The position numbers were made by a program, and so were the translations under genes. Below are positions 34,195 to 41,977 of a stretch of 60,189 bases of DNA, piece after piece. How positions within the stretch are numbered: position 1 is the stretch's first letter; every line of letters starts with the position of its first letter. The stretch lies in NCBI GenBank assembly GCA_000318405.1, contig KB291736.1, forward strand, positions 1-60,189, given 5' to 3'. The notes under the pieces are model-generated. The model worked only from the letters and a program-made list of their open reading frames with translations, made no database searches and was not told the origin of the DNA. The stretch is from Brevundimonas diminuta 470-4. GTDB lineage: Bacteria; Pseudomonadota; Alphaproteobacteria; Caulobacterales; Caulobacteraceae.

Positions 34195-34590
34195 CTAACG
34201 CGATGTCATGCGGGCCCCAGGATGTCGTTTTCGAGGCCGGGATCGTGCCGATGGAGCCGAGCGCAGGGGCGATAGCCCGATGTCACCTAATGTTTGCAGG
34301 TTGATTATCGGGCGAGAAGGGAGCCTCACTGTCAGTTCAAGCTTGCCTCCGACAGCTTCCACGTAACTGCGAAGCGTCGAGAGGTACATGTCGGTTTGCT
34401 TTTCGAGCTGAGAGACGGACGGCTGCCTTATGTTCAGCGCCGACGCGATGTCCGCTTGAGCCTTGCCTGTAATACGACGGAGTTCGCGCAGGCCATCAAC
34501 CTCCTGCTTCAACTCGTGATAACGAGCTTCAATCGCTTCCTGCTCGTCAGCCGGCAACGCTGCCACGATTTCAGTCAAGCTACGGCCCAT
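34195..34590 (-). CDS. HigA-like XRE antitoxin
   Basis: A 131-aa protein. A helical N terminus (LPADEQEAIEARYHELKQEV) precedes an XRE helix-turn-helix (TGKAQADIASALNIRQPSVS, QLEKQTDMYLSTLRSYVEAV). A beta-strand GGKLELTVRLPSRP follows, with a basic tail. This is the usual antitoxin of Gp49-like HigB toxins, encoded downstream of the toxin. It overlaps the toxin gene by 11 nt, so the two are translated together. Confidence 0.88.
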   Translation of the reverse strand: MGRSLTEIVAALPADEQEAIEARYHELKQEVDGLRELRRITGKAQADIASALNIRQPSVSQLEKQTDMYLSTLRSYVEAVGGKLELTVRLPSRPIINLQTLGDIGLSPLRSAPSARSRPRKRHPGARMTSR

Positions 34591-34960
34591 TTCGTTTGCT
34601 TTCCTTAGCGGACTTCAGGCTTTCCAGATGCTCGGAAAACCGTAGATCCGCCTTTGCGATCAGCGTCCTGTAGAAGCGCTTCTGACTGACGCCAGATTTG
34701 TCGCCCGCTACAAGGACGATGGCCTTTCGCTTGGGATCGAAGGCGAAGGCCGCACGCCATTCGCCATCGCCGCCCTCGAACCGCAGCTCCTTCATATTGG
34801 GGTGTTTCGATCCCTTGAGCGTGTCGGCGTGAGGCCGGCCAAGCTGCGGACCGTAGTCGGCCAACAGCCTGGCGGCGGCGATCAACGCGACGCGGACGTC
34901 ACGCTCAAGAGTCAGAACCTCCGCCTCGAAGGCTGGGTGGAATTCGACCTCCCATTCCAT
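34580..34960 (-). CDS. RelE/HigB-type toxin (Gp49-like, DUF891)
   Basis: A 126-aa toxin: MEWEVEFHPAFEAEVLTLER, PHADTLKGSKHPNMKELRFE, GEWRAAFAFDPKRKAIVLVA, GDKSGVSQKRFYRTLIAKAD. The basic and aromatic residues late in the sequence (K-R-F-Y-R) correspond to the catalytic face of RelE-fold ribosome-dependent mRNA interferases. The toxin-first order is the HigBA arrangement. Its start codon is inside a 20-bp perfect inverted repeat. It probably stabilises the element. Confidence 0.9.
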   Translation of the reverse strand: MEWEVEFHPAFEAEVLTLERDVRVALIAAARLLADYGPQLGRPHADTLKGSKHPNMKELRFEGGDGEWRAAFAFDPKRKAIVLVAGDKSGVSQKRFYRTLIAKADLRFSEHLESLKSAKESKRNGP

Positions 34961-34978
34961 ATAGGTTGGAACCTATAT
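34959..34978. promoter_or_regulatory. 20-bp inverted-repeat operator of the toxin-antitoxin operon
   Basis: ATATAGGTTGGAACCTATAT, two perfect 9-bp arms around GG. It covers the toxin start codon (34958..34960) and the last codons of the upstream HTH gene (stop at 34973). This is the expected place for autorepression by the antitoxin or toxin-antitoxin complex. Confidence 0.8.
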
Positions 34979-35275
34979 TCGGTCAATGGGGAGGATACGC
35001 GGGGCGGCAGGCGAAGCCGTCGTCGCGCGCCGGCAGCTCTCGGCCCACGCGTCGAGATCGTCGACCGCATAGCGCACCCATTTCCCGAACTTGTGAAAGA
35101 CGGGACCGCCGCCCAGCGAACGATAGCATTCGAGGGTGTGAGCCTCGATCGCCAGGTAGCGCGCGGCGGCCTCCGTATCGACAAACCGAATCGGGCCGGC
35201 ATCGTCGACGAACTTCGCGCGCCTGAGGATATCAGGCGTAGGCCACCGGCGTTGAGACTGTGACTTCTCAGCCAT
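34973..35275 (-). CDS. Excisionase-like helix-turn-helix protein beside the integrase
   Basis: A 100-aa protein starting at 35273..35275 (MAEKSQSQRRWPTPDILRRA). The MerR/AlpA-type HTH has FVDTEAAARYLAIEAHTLEC followed by YRSLGGGPVFHKFGKWVRYA and VDDLDAWAES. It overlaps the integrase stop by 8 nt, so it is co-translated with it. A directionality factor or a regulator of integrase are both possible. The element then has two candidate excisionases, the other at 4180. Confidence 0.8.
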   Translation of the reverse strand: MAEKSQSQRRWPTPDILRRAKFVDDAGPIRFVDTEAAARYLAIEAHTLECYRSLGGGPVFHKFGKWVRYAVDDLDAWAESCRRATTASPAAPRILPIDRI

Positions 35276-36683
35276 GGGTCGCCTCCTTCGCCTCGGCGCG
35301 CTTGGTGCCGGGAGGAACGCCGCGGTTCTCGCCGCTGCGGTGGCGATACGGGCGATAGTTTCCGACGCGTGTGCGCGAGGTATAGGCCCCATCGTCGAAG
35401 CCAAGCGGCTTGCCGTCCGGCCCGGTCGGCGCCAGCTCGATCTGAGTTGGTGGTGCGATGGTCGGCTGCTCGGGCGGCACGACAATTGGCGCTGGAGCCG
35501 GGGCAGGCTTGCCACCCACCACCGACAGGCGCCGCTGAGCCACCGCCTCGGCCGCTGCCCGTACCGGGTCATCCTCGGTATGGACGTACTTCATGAACAT
35601 CGTGACGGTCTTGTGCGCCGTCAGCGCCATCCCGACCTTCACCGGGACGCCGGAATTGGCGATGTCCGTGGCCGAGCGGTGGCGAATGCCGTGGGTGCCG
35701 ATATGCGGCAGCCCGGCGCGCTGCAGGATGCGACGCCAGCCCTGATAATAGGTGTGCTTCGACATCGGCAGGTTGGGGTCGAAGACCGACGGGCAGACAA
35801 ACGCCGACTCTTCCAGCCGGGGCGCGGTTTCGAAGAGCCGGATCGCCTCGGCGCTCATCGGCTTGGACATGCCCCCGGTCTTGCTGTCGGGCCAGACGAC
35901 GCGGTGATTGTCGAAATCGATCCACTCCCATTCGAGATTGAGGATCTCGGACATGCGCGCCGCGAATTCGAACTGGAGCCGGATCGCGAGAAGGATGAAG
36001 GGATGCTCAAGACCCTCCGCCTCAGCGCGCGCGAGGTAGGCGAAGAGCTTCTTCATCTCGCCGTCGGTGATCAGCCGGGTCTTTCCCCGTTCCGGGAACT
36101 TCGGCACGTGGCGGCATGGGTTCGACCCATCCGGGCGCATGCCCCAGACCTCGGCCATGTTGAACATCTTCCGCACGGCCGCGAGAACGCGGTTGGCGTT
36201 GGTCGGCTTCTTCGACATCTTCTTCATCAGGTTCGAGATGTCGGCGCGCGTGACGTCAGGCACCTTCAGTTGGCCGAGCACCGGGATGATGTAGCGCTTG
36301 CCGTAGCCGCGGTTCGAATGGACGGTGGACGGCTTGTTGCGGGTCTCCGAGTAGTCGGTGATGAAGCGGTCGAAGAGTTCCTTGACCGTGGGCGCCTGGC
36401 GGGCGGTCGCCCGTTCGGCGCTTGGATCGACACCGCGGCGGACTTCGGCCAGCCAGTCCTGGGCGATCCCCCGAGCCTGCTCGACGGTAATCTCACCGTA
36501 GCGGCCGATAGCGGGCTTTCGGCGCTGCCCATTGTGGGCAACATAGGCGACCATGAAAATCTTGCGGCCAGTCGGGGTGACCTTGACAAGGAACCCAGGT
36601 ATCGTCGTATCGCGGAGTTCGTAATCGCGCTCCTTCGGGGTTGCGGCGTCGACAGCGGTCTTTGTGAGCTTGATTTTGGGCAT
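35268..36683 (-). CDS. int: Tyrosine integrase (DUF4102 / P4 type)
   Basis: A 471-aa integrase. N-terminal arm-binding DUF4102 domain (about 1-100: LRDTTIPGFLVKVTPTGRKI, GRYGEITVEQARGIAQDWLA). SAM-like core-binding domain (about 105-200). Catalytic domain with Arg in FEFAARMSEILNLEW (about 241), Lys in SKTGG, HGIRHRSAT (about 331), AHKT (about 352) and Tyr in FMKYVHTED (about 364). A Pro-rich C-terminal extension of about 90 residues is unusual and is missing in standard P4 integrases. Its start lies 178 nt from the tRNA fragment, as expected for recombination at tRNA-Leu. Confidence 0.95.
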   Translation of the reverse strand: MPKIKLTKTAVDAATPKERDYELRDTTIPGFLVKVTPTGRKIFMVAYVAHNGQRRKPAIGRYGEITVEQARGIAQDWLAEVRRGVDPSAERATARQAPTVKELFDRFITDYSETRNKPSTVHSNRGYGKRYIIPVLGQLKVPDVTRADISNLMKKMSKKPTNANRVLAAVRKMFNMAEVWGMRPDGSNPCRHVPKFPERGKTRLITDGEMKKLFAYLARAEAEGLEHPFILLAIRLQFEFAARMSEILNLEWEWIDFDNHRVVWPDSKTGGMSKPMSAEAIRLFETAPRLEESAFVCPSVFDPNLPMSKHTYYQGWRRILQRAGLPHIGTHGIRHRSATDIANSGVPVKVGMALTAHKTVTMFMKYVHTEDDPVRAAAEAVAQRRLSVVGGKPAPAPAPIVVPPEQPTIAPPTQIELAPTGPDGKPLGFDDGAYTSRTRVGNYRPYRHRSGENRGVPPGTKRAEAKEATHG

Positions 36684-36861
36684 TCCTAACCTCCGTTGAG
36701 GTCGGATTTCAGGTGCAGAATAGGTGCACCTAGAAAGCCAACCGTAGCGTACGTCCGGCTAGGTATGTGTGCTCTGAGAACCGAAAAAAGCTAGTGCTGA
36801 CAATCGGTTATCGGGAAAACGGATACTGCCGGATACACAAAGGATAGGGCATATCCGGTCT

Positions 36862-36914
36862 CTCAAAATCCGGTTCCGCAAGGAGTGTCGGTTCGAGTCC
36901 GACCACCGGCACCA
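36862..36914 (+). other. att site: 3' fragment of tRNA-Leu(CAA)
   Basis: From the anticodon loop CTCAAAA (CAA at 36864..36866) the sequence follows a leucine tRNA: 3' anticodon stem TCCGG, variable arm TTCCGCAAGGAGT, T arm GTCGG-TTCGAGT-CCGAC, acceptor CACCGGCA, CCA. Upstream bases do not form a D arm or 5' acceptor strand, so the gene is truncated. A 3'-tRNA duplicate next to an integrase is the classic trace of site-specific integration. Confidence 0.88.
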
Positions 36915-36931
36915 CCGGCTTCTGAGCCGGT
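36914..36931 (+). terminator. Terminator of the original tRNA-Leu gene
   Basis: ACCGGCT / AGCCGGT (7 bp perfect, TCTG loop) followed by TT directly after the tRNA CCA. Its presence shows that the right flank is the original chromosomal sequence downstream of the tRNA. Confidence 0.6.
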
Positions 36932-37029
36932 TTCCAGACAATTTACAGACCGATCCGTCGCCAGAGCGTTCTTGCGGCGCAGCTTGCGCGCGACTTGCGC
37001 ATTCAGGAGGGAAGACCTCTTGAACAACC

Positions 37030-37043
37030 GGACACAAGTGTCC
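37030..37043. promoter_or_regulatory. Likely TetR operator
   Basis: GGACAC-AA-GTGTCC, a perfect inverted repeat ending 12 nt before the TetR start. This is a typical autoregulatory site of TetR-family repressors and the only palindrome in front of the efflux operon. Confidence 0.6.
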
Positions 37044-37055
37044 ACTTAGCGCGCC

Positions 37056-37616
37056 ATGACCCGTCCGTTGCGACAAGACGCCGCAGAACGTCGTGAGAAG
37101 CTGCTTCTGGCGGCGCAGGCCGCCTTTGCGCGCGACGGACTGGACGCGCCGCTGCACCTGATCGCCGAGCAGGCGGGGGTCGGGCGGGCGACCCTGTATC
37201 GAAACTTCGCTGACCGTTCCGAGCTGGCCCTGGCGGTGTTCCTGAAACAGATCGACGACCTGGCGCAGCGCACTCGCGCGCGGCTGGACGATCCCGACGT
37301 CTTCCTCTGGTTTCTGGAGCAGATGACCCGGCTGATGCTGGACAGCGCGGGCCTGTCCAGCGCGATCCGCGATCTGAAGGACGAGGCCCTGGCCCCCATC
37401 CGTCAGGGACTGAAAGCCGCCGGCGCCGAGGCCCTGGCCGTGTCCCAGGCGGCAGGGCGGGTGCGGCCGGACCTGACGGTCGAGGATATCCGCGTCCTGG
37501 CCCTGATGCTGGGTGCTCCGTCGCGGACGGCCCCGGCGAAGGCGCGCGAGGCGCTCAGCCTGCGGTCCCTGGCCCTGGTGCTGGACGCGGTGCGGCCGCG
37601 CGGTGACGCCGCATGA
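37056..37616 (+). CDS. TetR-family repressor of the efflux operon
   Basis: A 186-aa regulator. The N-terminal HTH at about residues 12-55 (RREKLLLAAQAAFARDGLDA; LIAEQAGVGRATLYRNFADR) is canonical. The C-terminal ligand-binding part has a helical bundle (LDDPDVFLWFLEQMTRLMLD). It overlaps the MFS gene by 4 nt and begins 142 nt from the tRNA remnant. It presumably represses the operon until a toxic substrate binds. Integration of the ICE just upstream may have altered the original upstream context. Confidence 0.93.
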   Translation: MTRPLRQDAAERREKLLLAAQAAFARDGLDAPLHLIAEQAGVGRATLYRNFADRSELALAVFLKQIDDLAQRTRARLDDPDVFLWFLEQMTRLMLDSAGLSSAIRDLKDEALAPIRQGLKAAGAEALAVSQAAGRVRPDLTVEDIRVLALMLGAPSRTAPAKAREALSLRSLALVLDAVRPRGDAA

Positions 37617-39313
37617 GCCGCCGTCACTGGGACCTGCCGTGGGAGGATTACCTCGCCACCCTGAAACCGCACGAACGGCCGATACTGCCCGGTTCGCCGG
37701 CCACGCCGGACCATACGACGCCCTGGCGACTGGCCTACGGACTGGTCGGGGTGCTGGTCGCCCTGACCGGCAGCCTGGGCAACGCCGCCGTGATGGCCGA
37801 CCTGCCGCAACTGGCCGGGGCGCTGGGCGTGACCACGACGGAGGCGGCCTGGCTGCCCGTGGTCTTCGTCATGACCAACGCCTGCATGAACCTGCTGCTG
37901 GTCAAGTTCCGCATGCAATACGGCCTGCGCCTGTTCACCGAGATCATCCTGGTCGTCTTCCTGGCCACGGCGGCGGCGCATCTGTTTCTTGAGGACTACG
38001 GCTCGACCCTGATCGTGCGCGGCGTGGCCGGGATGGCGGCGGCGGGGATGTCGACGCTGGGCATCCTCTACATCATCCAGGCCTTTCCGGCGCAGCACCG
38101 GCTGAAGGGCATCATCATCGGCGTCGGCCTGTCCAGCCTGGCCATCCCCCTGGCGCGGCTGGGCGTCATGCGCCTGCTGGATCTGGACCAGTGGCGGGCC
38201 TTCTACATGTTCGAGCTGGGGCTGGTGCTGGTCGCCCTGCCCGCCGTCTTCGCCCTGCGCATGCCGCCGGCCCAGCGGGTGCGGGTGTTCGAGACGCTGG
38301 ACTTCGTCACCTTCGCCCTGTTCGCGCCGGGCGTAGCCCTGCTGACGGCCGTTCTCGGACTGGGCCGCATCGTCTGGTGGACCGAGGCGGCGTGGATCGG
38401 CTGGGCCCTGGCCGGGGCGATCGTGCTGCTGACCGCCGCCGTGCTGATCGAGTACAACCGGACCAACCCGCTGATCGACCTGAAGTGGTTGGCGGGGCGT
38501 GACCTGGTGCGGCTGCTTCTGGCCATCCTGCTGGTGCGGATCGTCCTGTCGGAACAGACGACCGGCGCGGTCGGCTTCCTGCAACAGATGGGGCTGGTCC
38601 CGCAGCAGATGCAGGGCCTGTTCGTGATCATGCTGATCGCCACGGCGGCGGGGACCCTGGTCAGCGCCTTCACCCTCAATCCGATGAAGCTGTGGAAGCC
38701 GATCTCGATCGCCTTGGTCATGATCGCCGTCGGCGCCTTCATCGACAGCCACGCCACCGTGCTGACGCGCCCGACTCAGCTCTATTTCAGCCAGGCCCTG
38801 CTGGCCTTCGCCGCCGCCTTCTTCATCGGCCCGACCATGATCCTGGGCTTCGGCAAGGTGCTGCAGGGCGGGGGCAAGAACATGGTCAGCTTCATCGTCC
38901 TGTTCTCCATCGGCCAGAACGTCGGCGGACTGATGGGCTCGGCTCTGGTCGGCACGATCCAGACCCTGCGCGAGAAGTTCCACTCGAACCAACTGTCCGA
39001 GAGCATCAGTCTGGGCGATCCCGAAACGGTTCTGCGCCTGCAGCAGTTGGGCGGCGCCTACGCCCACGTCATCGGCGATGCGGCCCAGCGTCAGGGCGCG
39101 GCCCTGCGCCTGCTGCAGCAGCAGGTCAGCCAGCAGGCCCAGGTGCTGGCCTACAACGACGTCTTCCTACTGATCTCGGGGGCCGCCGCGATCGGCGCCG
39201 CCTGGGTCGCCCTGAACCATTATCGGCCGAAGCTTGAGGCGCGCCGCGCCGCCCGCCAGGCCCAGACGCAAGCCTCCGACGCCGCCGCCTCCGTCGCGAC
39301 GGCCGTCGATTGA
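37613..39313 (+). CDS. DHA2-family MFS efflux pump (EmrB-like)
   Basis: A 566-aa transporter with about 14 predicted membrane segments. The first begins near residue 42 (LAYGLVGVLVALTGSLGNAA), followed by the conserved WLPVVFVMTNACMNLLLVKF. The RGVAGMAAAGMSTLGILYII region corresponds to the family's motif between helices 4 and 5. The C-terminal tail is Ala/Gln-rich. It forms the inner-membrane pump of a tripartite system with the HlyD-type adaptor 13 nt downstream. Substrate unknown; this class exports lipophilic toxicants. Confidence 0.92.
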   Translation: MSRRHWDLPWEDYLATLKPHERPILPGSPATPDHTTPWRLAYGLVGVLVALTGSLGNAAVMADLPQLAGALGVTTTEAAWLPVVFVMTNACMNLLLVKFRMQYGLRLFTEIILVVFLATAAAHLFLEDYGSTLIVRGVAGMAAAGMSTLGILYIIQAFPAQHRLKGIIIGVGLSSLAIPLARLGVMRLLDLDQWRAFYMFELGLVLVALPAVFALRMPPAQRVRVFETLDFVTFALFAPGVALLTAVLGLGRIVWWTEAAWIGWALAGAIVLLTAAVLIEYNRTNPLIDLKWLAGRDLVRLLLAILLVRIVLSEQTTGAVGFLQQMGLVPQQMQGLFVIMLIATAAGTLVSAFTLNPMKLWKPISIALVMIAVGAFIDSHATVLTRPTQLYFSQALLAFAAAFFIGPTMILGFGKVLQGGGKNMVSFIVLFSIGQNVGGLMGSALVGTIQTLREKFHSNQLSESISLGDPETVLRLQQLGGAYAHVIGDAAQRQGAALRLLQQQVSQQAQVLAYNDVFLLISGAAAIGAAWVALNHYRPKLEARRAARQAQTQASDAAASVATAVD

Positions 39314-39326
39314 ACCGGACAAGACC

Positions 39327-40445
39327 ATGACCGACGCCGCCCCCCCGCCGTCCGCTCCCGCCGCGCCTCCTGCGCCTACTGCGCCCCCTCCGCCCGCCGC
39401 CCCGGCGCCGTCCAGCGGCCGCCGCGTGATGTGGAGTGTGGCCCTGATCGCCATGGCGCTGGTGGGGATCGGCCTGATCCTGCACGCCTGGCGTCTGCCG
39501 CCCTTCTCGGGCGGGCCTCAGACGACGGACAACGCCTATGTGCGCGGTCAGGTGACCATCATCAGCCCGCAGGTCAGCGGCTATGTCACCTCGGTGGAGG
39601 TGCAGGACTTCCAGACGGTGAAGCAGGGCCAGCTGCTGGCGACCATCGACGACCGCATCTATCGCCAGCGGCTGGAGCAGGCTCAGGCCTCGCTGCATTC
39701 GGCCGAGGCGGCGCTGGCCAACTCGGCCCAGAGCCAGGCCTCGGCGCGCGGATCGGTGGCCCAGACGCGCGCCGCCATCGCCGCCGCCCAGTCGGCGGTG
39801 ACCAAGGCCCGCGCCGATGCGACCCGCGTGCGCACCCTGTTCGAGGGCGGCTGGGTCGCCCAGGCCCAGGTCGATGTCGCCCAGAACGCCCTGGGCGCCG
39901 CCGAGGCCCAGTTGGCGCAGGCTCGCGCCGCCGAGGATGTGGCCCAGACCGGCGTCACCTCGGCCGTGGTCGGCAAGGGCTCGCTGGAGGCCGCGGTCGA
40001 GAACGCCCGGGCCCAGGTGCGGCTGGCGCAGATCGATCTGGACAATACGCGCATCACTGCGCCGCGCGACGGACGGCTGGGCGAGGTGACGGTGCGCCAG
40101 GGCCAGCAGGCGGCGGTCGGCACGCAGTTCATGGCGCTGGTCCCCGACGTGGTCTGGGTCACGGCCAATATGAAGGAGACGCAGATGCGCGACGTGCGCG
40201 TCGGTCAACCGGTCGAGATCACCGTCGACGCTCTGGGCGGGCGCGTCCTGACCGGCAAGGTCGAGCGCATCTCGCCCGCCACCGGCTCAGAGTTCAGCGT
40301 CATCCGTCCCGACAACGCCACCGGCAACTTCACCAAGGTGGCCCAGCGCATCCCCGTCCGCATCGCCGTCGATCCAGGGCAGGAGGGTGTCGAGCGGCTG
40401 TCGCCCGGCATGTCGGTGACGGCGCGGATCAAGGTGAAGGCGTAG
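39327..40445 (+). CDS. HlyD/EmrA-type membrane fusion protein
   Basis: A 372-aa adaptor. A cytoplasmic Pro/Ala-rich N-terminal segment (residues 1-32) precedes one membrane helix (about 34-53, MWSVALIAMALVGIGLILHA). The biotinyl-lipoyl part has TDNAYVRGQVTIISPQVSGY and VKQGQLLATIDDRIY, followed by a long Ala/Gln coiled coil (about 115-225). The second lipoyl half and barrel contain TRITAPRDGRLG and GMSVTARIKVKA. It bridges the DHA2 pump to an outer-membrane channel; no TolC-like gene is in the operon. Confidence 0.93.
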   Translation: MTDAAPPPSAPAAPPAPTAPPPPAAPAPSSGRRVMWSVALIAMALVGIGLILHAWRLPPFSGGPQTTDNAYVRGQVTIISPQVSGYVTSVEVQDFQTVKQGQLLATIDDRIYRQRLEQAQASLHSAEAALANSAQSQASARGSVAQTRAAIAAAQSAVTKARADATRVRTLFEGGWVAQAQVDVAQNALGAAEAQLAQARAAEDVAQTGVTSAVVGKGSLEAAVENARAQVRLAQIDLDNTRITAPRDGRLGEVTVRQGQQAAVGTQFMALVPDVVWVTANMKETQMRDVRVGQPVEITVDALGGRVLTGKVERISPATGSEFSVIRPDNATGNFTKVAQRIPVRIAVDPGQEGVERLSPGMSVTARIKVKA

Positions 40446-40463
40446 GCTCCGCCTCTAATCCCG

Positions 40464-40570
40464 CTCATCCCGGCGGACGCCGGGATCCAGTTAGAGCGCA
40501 GAGCGGCGCTTGTCCGGGCGCGGTGTCGCTTGAGGCCAAAGCACTGGGTCCCGGCGTCCGCCGGGATGAG
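40464..40570. repeat. REP-like inverted pair
   Basis: A 28-nt unit beginning CTCATCCCGGCGGACGCCGG (40464..40491) recurs as its near-perfect reverse complement at 40543..40570, with one mismatch. Each arm is itself palindromic (CCCGGCG-GA-CGCCGGG). Units of this kind are dispersed repeats in many Alphaproteobacteria. It follows the efflux operon and may end or stabilise its transcript. Confidence 0.85.
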
Positions 40571-40665
40571 CGGAGCAAAGAATCGCCCCGCCCAATTTGT
40601 TGCAGTGCGGAAAACTTCACCTGCCCGGGCTTGCGTCAGCCTGACGCAGGCCGCATCTGGGACCG

Positions 40666-41925
40666 ATGACCAGCGCCCCTTCTCCTGCGATCAAGACCCC
40701 CTCCAAGGGACCGGGCTTCGCTGAATTCGTCTGCCTGATAGCCGTGATGATGGCGCTGAACGCGCTGGCGATCGACGCCATGCTGCCGGCCTTGCCGCAC
40801 ATCGGCGAGGATCTGGGCGTGACCAATGAGAACAGCCGTCAGTGGGTGATCACCGCCTATCTGCTCGGCTTCGGCGTGGCCCAGCTGTTCTATGGGCCGC
40901 TGTCGGACCGTTATGGGCGGCGACCGGCCCTGTTCGCGGGCATCGGCATCTATGTCGTCTTCAGCATTCTGGCGGCCTTCGCCCATACGTTCGACATGCT
41001 GATCCTGTCGCGGATCGGCATGGGGATCGGCGCGGCGGCGACGCGGGTGCTGGCCGTGTCCATCGTGCGCGACCGCTATGTCGGACGGACAATGGCGCGC
41101 GTCATGTCGCTCAGCTTCCTGGTCTTTCTGGGCGTGCCGATCATCGCGCCCGCGATGGGTCAAGTGGTCATGCTGGTGGCGCCCTGGCCGTGGATCTTCG
41201 GCGTCTTCGCGCTGTCCGGCGGGGCCTTCCTGCTCTGGGCGGCCCTGCGTCTGCCCGAAACCCTGCACGCCGAGGACCGGATGCCGATCGACGTCGGCCG
41301 GATCGCCGCCGCCTTCCGCTTCGCCTTCACCAGCCGTCAGGGCATGGGCTACACCCTGGCCATGACCGTCATAAGCGGGGCGCTGTTCGGCTTCATCAAC
41401 TCCTCGCAGCAGATATTCTTCGACGTGTTCGAGGCGCCCGGCCTGTTCCCGGTGGTCTTCGCCCTGGTGGCGGCGGGCATCGCCGTGGCCTCGATCCTGA
41501 ACGCGCGTCTGGTGGAAAAGCTGGGCTCGCGCCTGATCGCCCACGCCGCCCTGTTCGGCTTCATCGGCTTCAGCCTGCTGCACGCCCTCATCGCCTGGCT
41601 GGGCTATGACAGTCTGTGGATGTTCGCCGCCATGCAGGCCTGCAAGATGTTCTGCTTCGGCTTCATCGCCGGCAACTTCGGCGCGATGGCGATGGAGCCG
41701 ATGGGCCATATCGCCGGCACGGCCTCCTCGGCCCAGGGCTTCATCTCCTCCATCGGCGGCGCCCTGCTGGGCTTCGCCATCGGCCAGCAGTTCGACGGCA
41801 CGACGGTGCCGATGACGGTCGGCTTCGCCCTGCTGGGCGTGGCGGCCCTGGCGCTGGTTCTGGCGGCCGAGCAGGGGCGGCTGTTCAAGGCCCGCCATCT
41901 GCCGCCGGTTGCAGCCGAGACTTGA
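40666..41925 (+). CDS. Bcr/CflA-type multidrug efflux MFS transporter
   Basis: A 419-aa protein with about 12 membrane segments. Family features include LNALAIDAMLPALPHIGEDL in helix 1, and QWVITAYLLGFGVAQLFYGP leading to motif A, LSDRYGRRPALFAGIGIYVV. SRIGMGIGAAATRVLAVSIV (helix 4) holds the conserved arginine, and RDRYVGRTMARVMSL follows. It exports drugs such as bicyclomycin-like compounds by proton antiport. It is a second, independent drug exporter after the TetR operon, separated by the REP-like pair. Confidence 0.92.
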   Translation: MTSAPSPAIKTPSKGPGFAEFVCLIAVMMALNALAIDAMLPALPHIGEDLGVTNENSRQWVITAYLLGFGVAQLFYGPLSDRYGRRPALFAGIGIYVVFSILAAFAHTFDMLILSRIGMGIGAAATRVLAVSIVRDRYVGRTMARVMSLSFLVFLGVPIIAPAMGQVVMLVAPWPWIFGVFALSGGAFLLWAALRLPETLHAEDRMPIDVGRIAAAFRFAFTSRQGMGYTLAMTVISGALFGFINSSQQIFFDVFEAPGLFPVVFALVAAGIAVASILNARLVEKLGSRLIAHAALFGFIGFSLLHALIAWLGYDSLWMFAAMQACKMFCFGFIAGNFGAMAMEPMGHIAGTASSAQGFISSIGGALLGFAIGQQFDGTTVPMTVGFALLGVAALALVLAAEQGRLFKARHLPPVAAET

Positions 41926-41977
41926 TCTTTCGAGCGCGAGGGAGCCTCTTCGGGCGCATCTGAATACGGAGCGTTCG

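Larger units (their letters stand above)
1..36914. mobile_element. Integrative and conjugative element, right part, with tRNA-Leu(CAA) as attachment site
   Basis: The stretch ends at a 3' fragment of a tRNA-Leu gene (36862..36914) next to a tyrosine integrase. It holds TraF, RepA/ParA, Ssb, ArdC, a ParB-like protein, Toprim primase, a strawberry-notch helicase, excisionases and DUF2285 regulators, which is the usual backbone of alphaproteobacterial ICEs. Nearly every gene is on the minus strand. The tRNA fragment keeps its 3' CCA and the tRNA terminator on the chromosomal side, so the intact tRNA and the other end of the element should be left of base 1. Relaxase, coupling protein and pilus genes are not in the window. 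That the element is still mobile is inference. Confidence 0.85.

Noticed and set aside
36780..36914. Complete tRNA-Leu gene
   Set aside because: Bases before the anticodon loop give no D arm and no 5' acceptor strand complementary to the 3' end, so only the 3' part is present.
36863..37045. 60-aa minus-strand frame ending GGRTRTDTPCGTGF
   Set aside because: This peptide is the antisense translation of the tRNA-Leu 3' end, a common false annotation.
37403..39067. 554-aa minus-strand open frame
   Set aside because: Antisense to the DHA2 transporter; rich in Gln, His, Asp and Arg with no fold.
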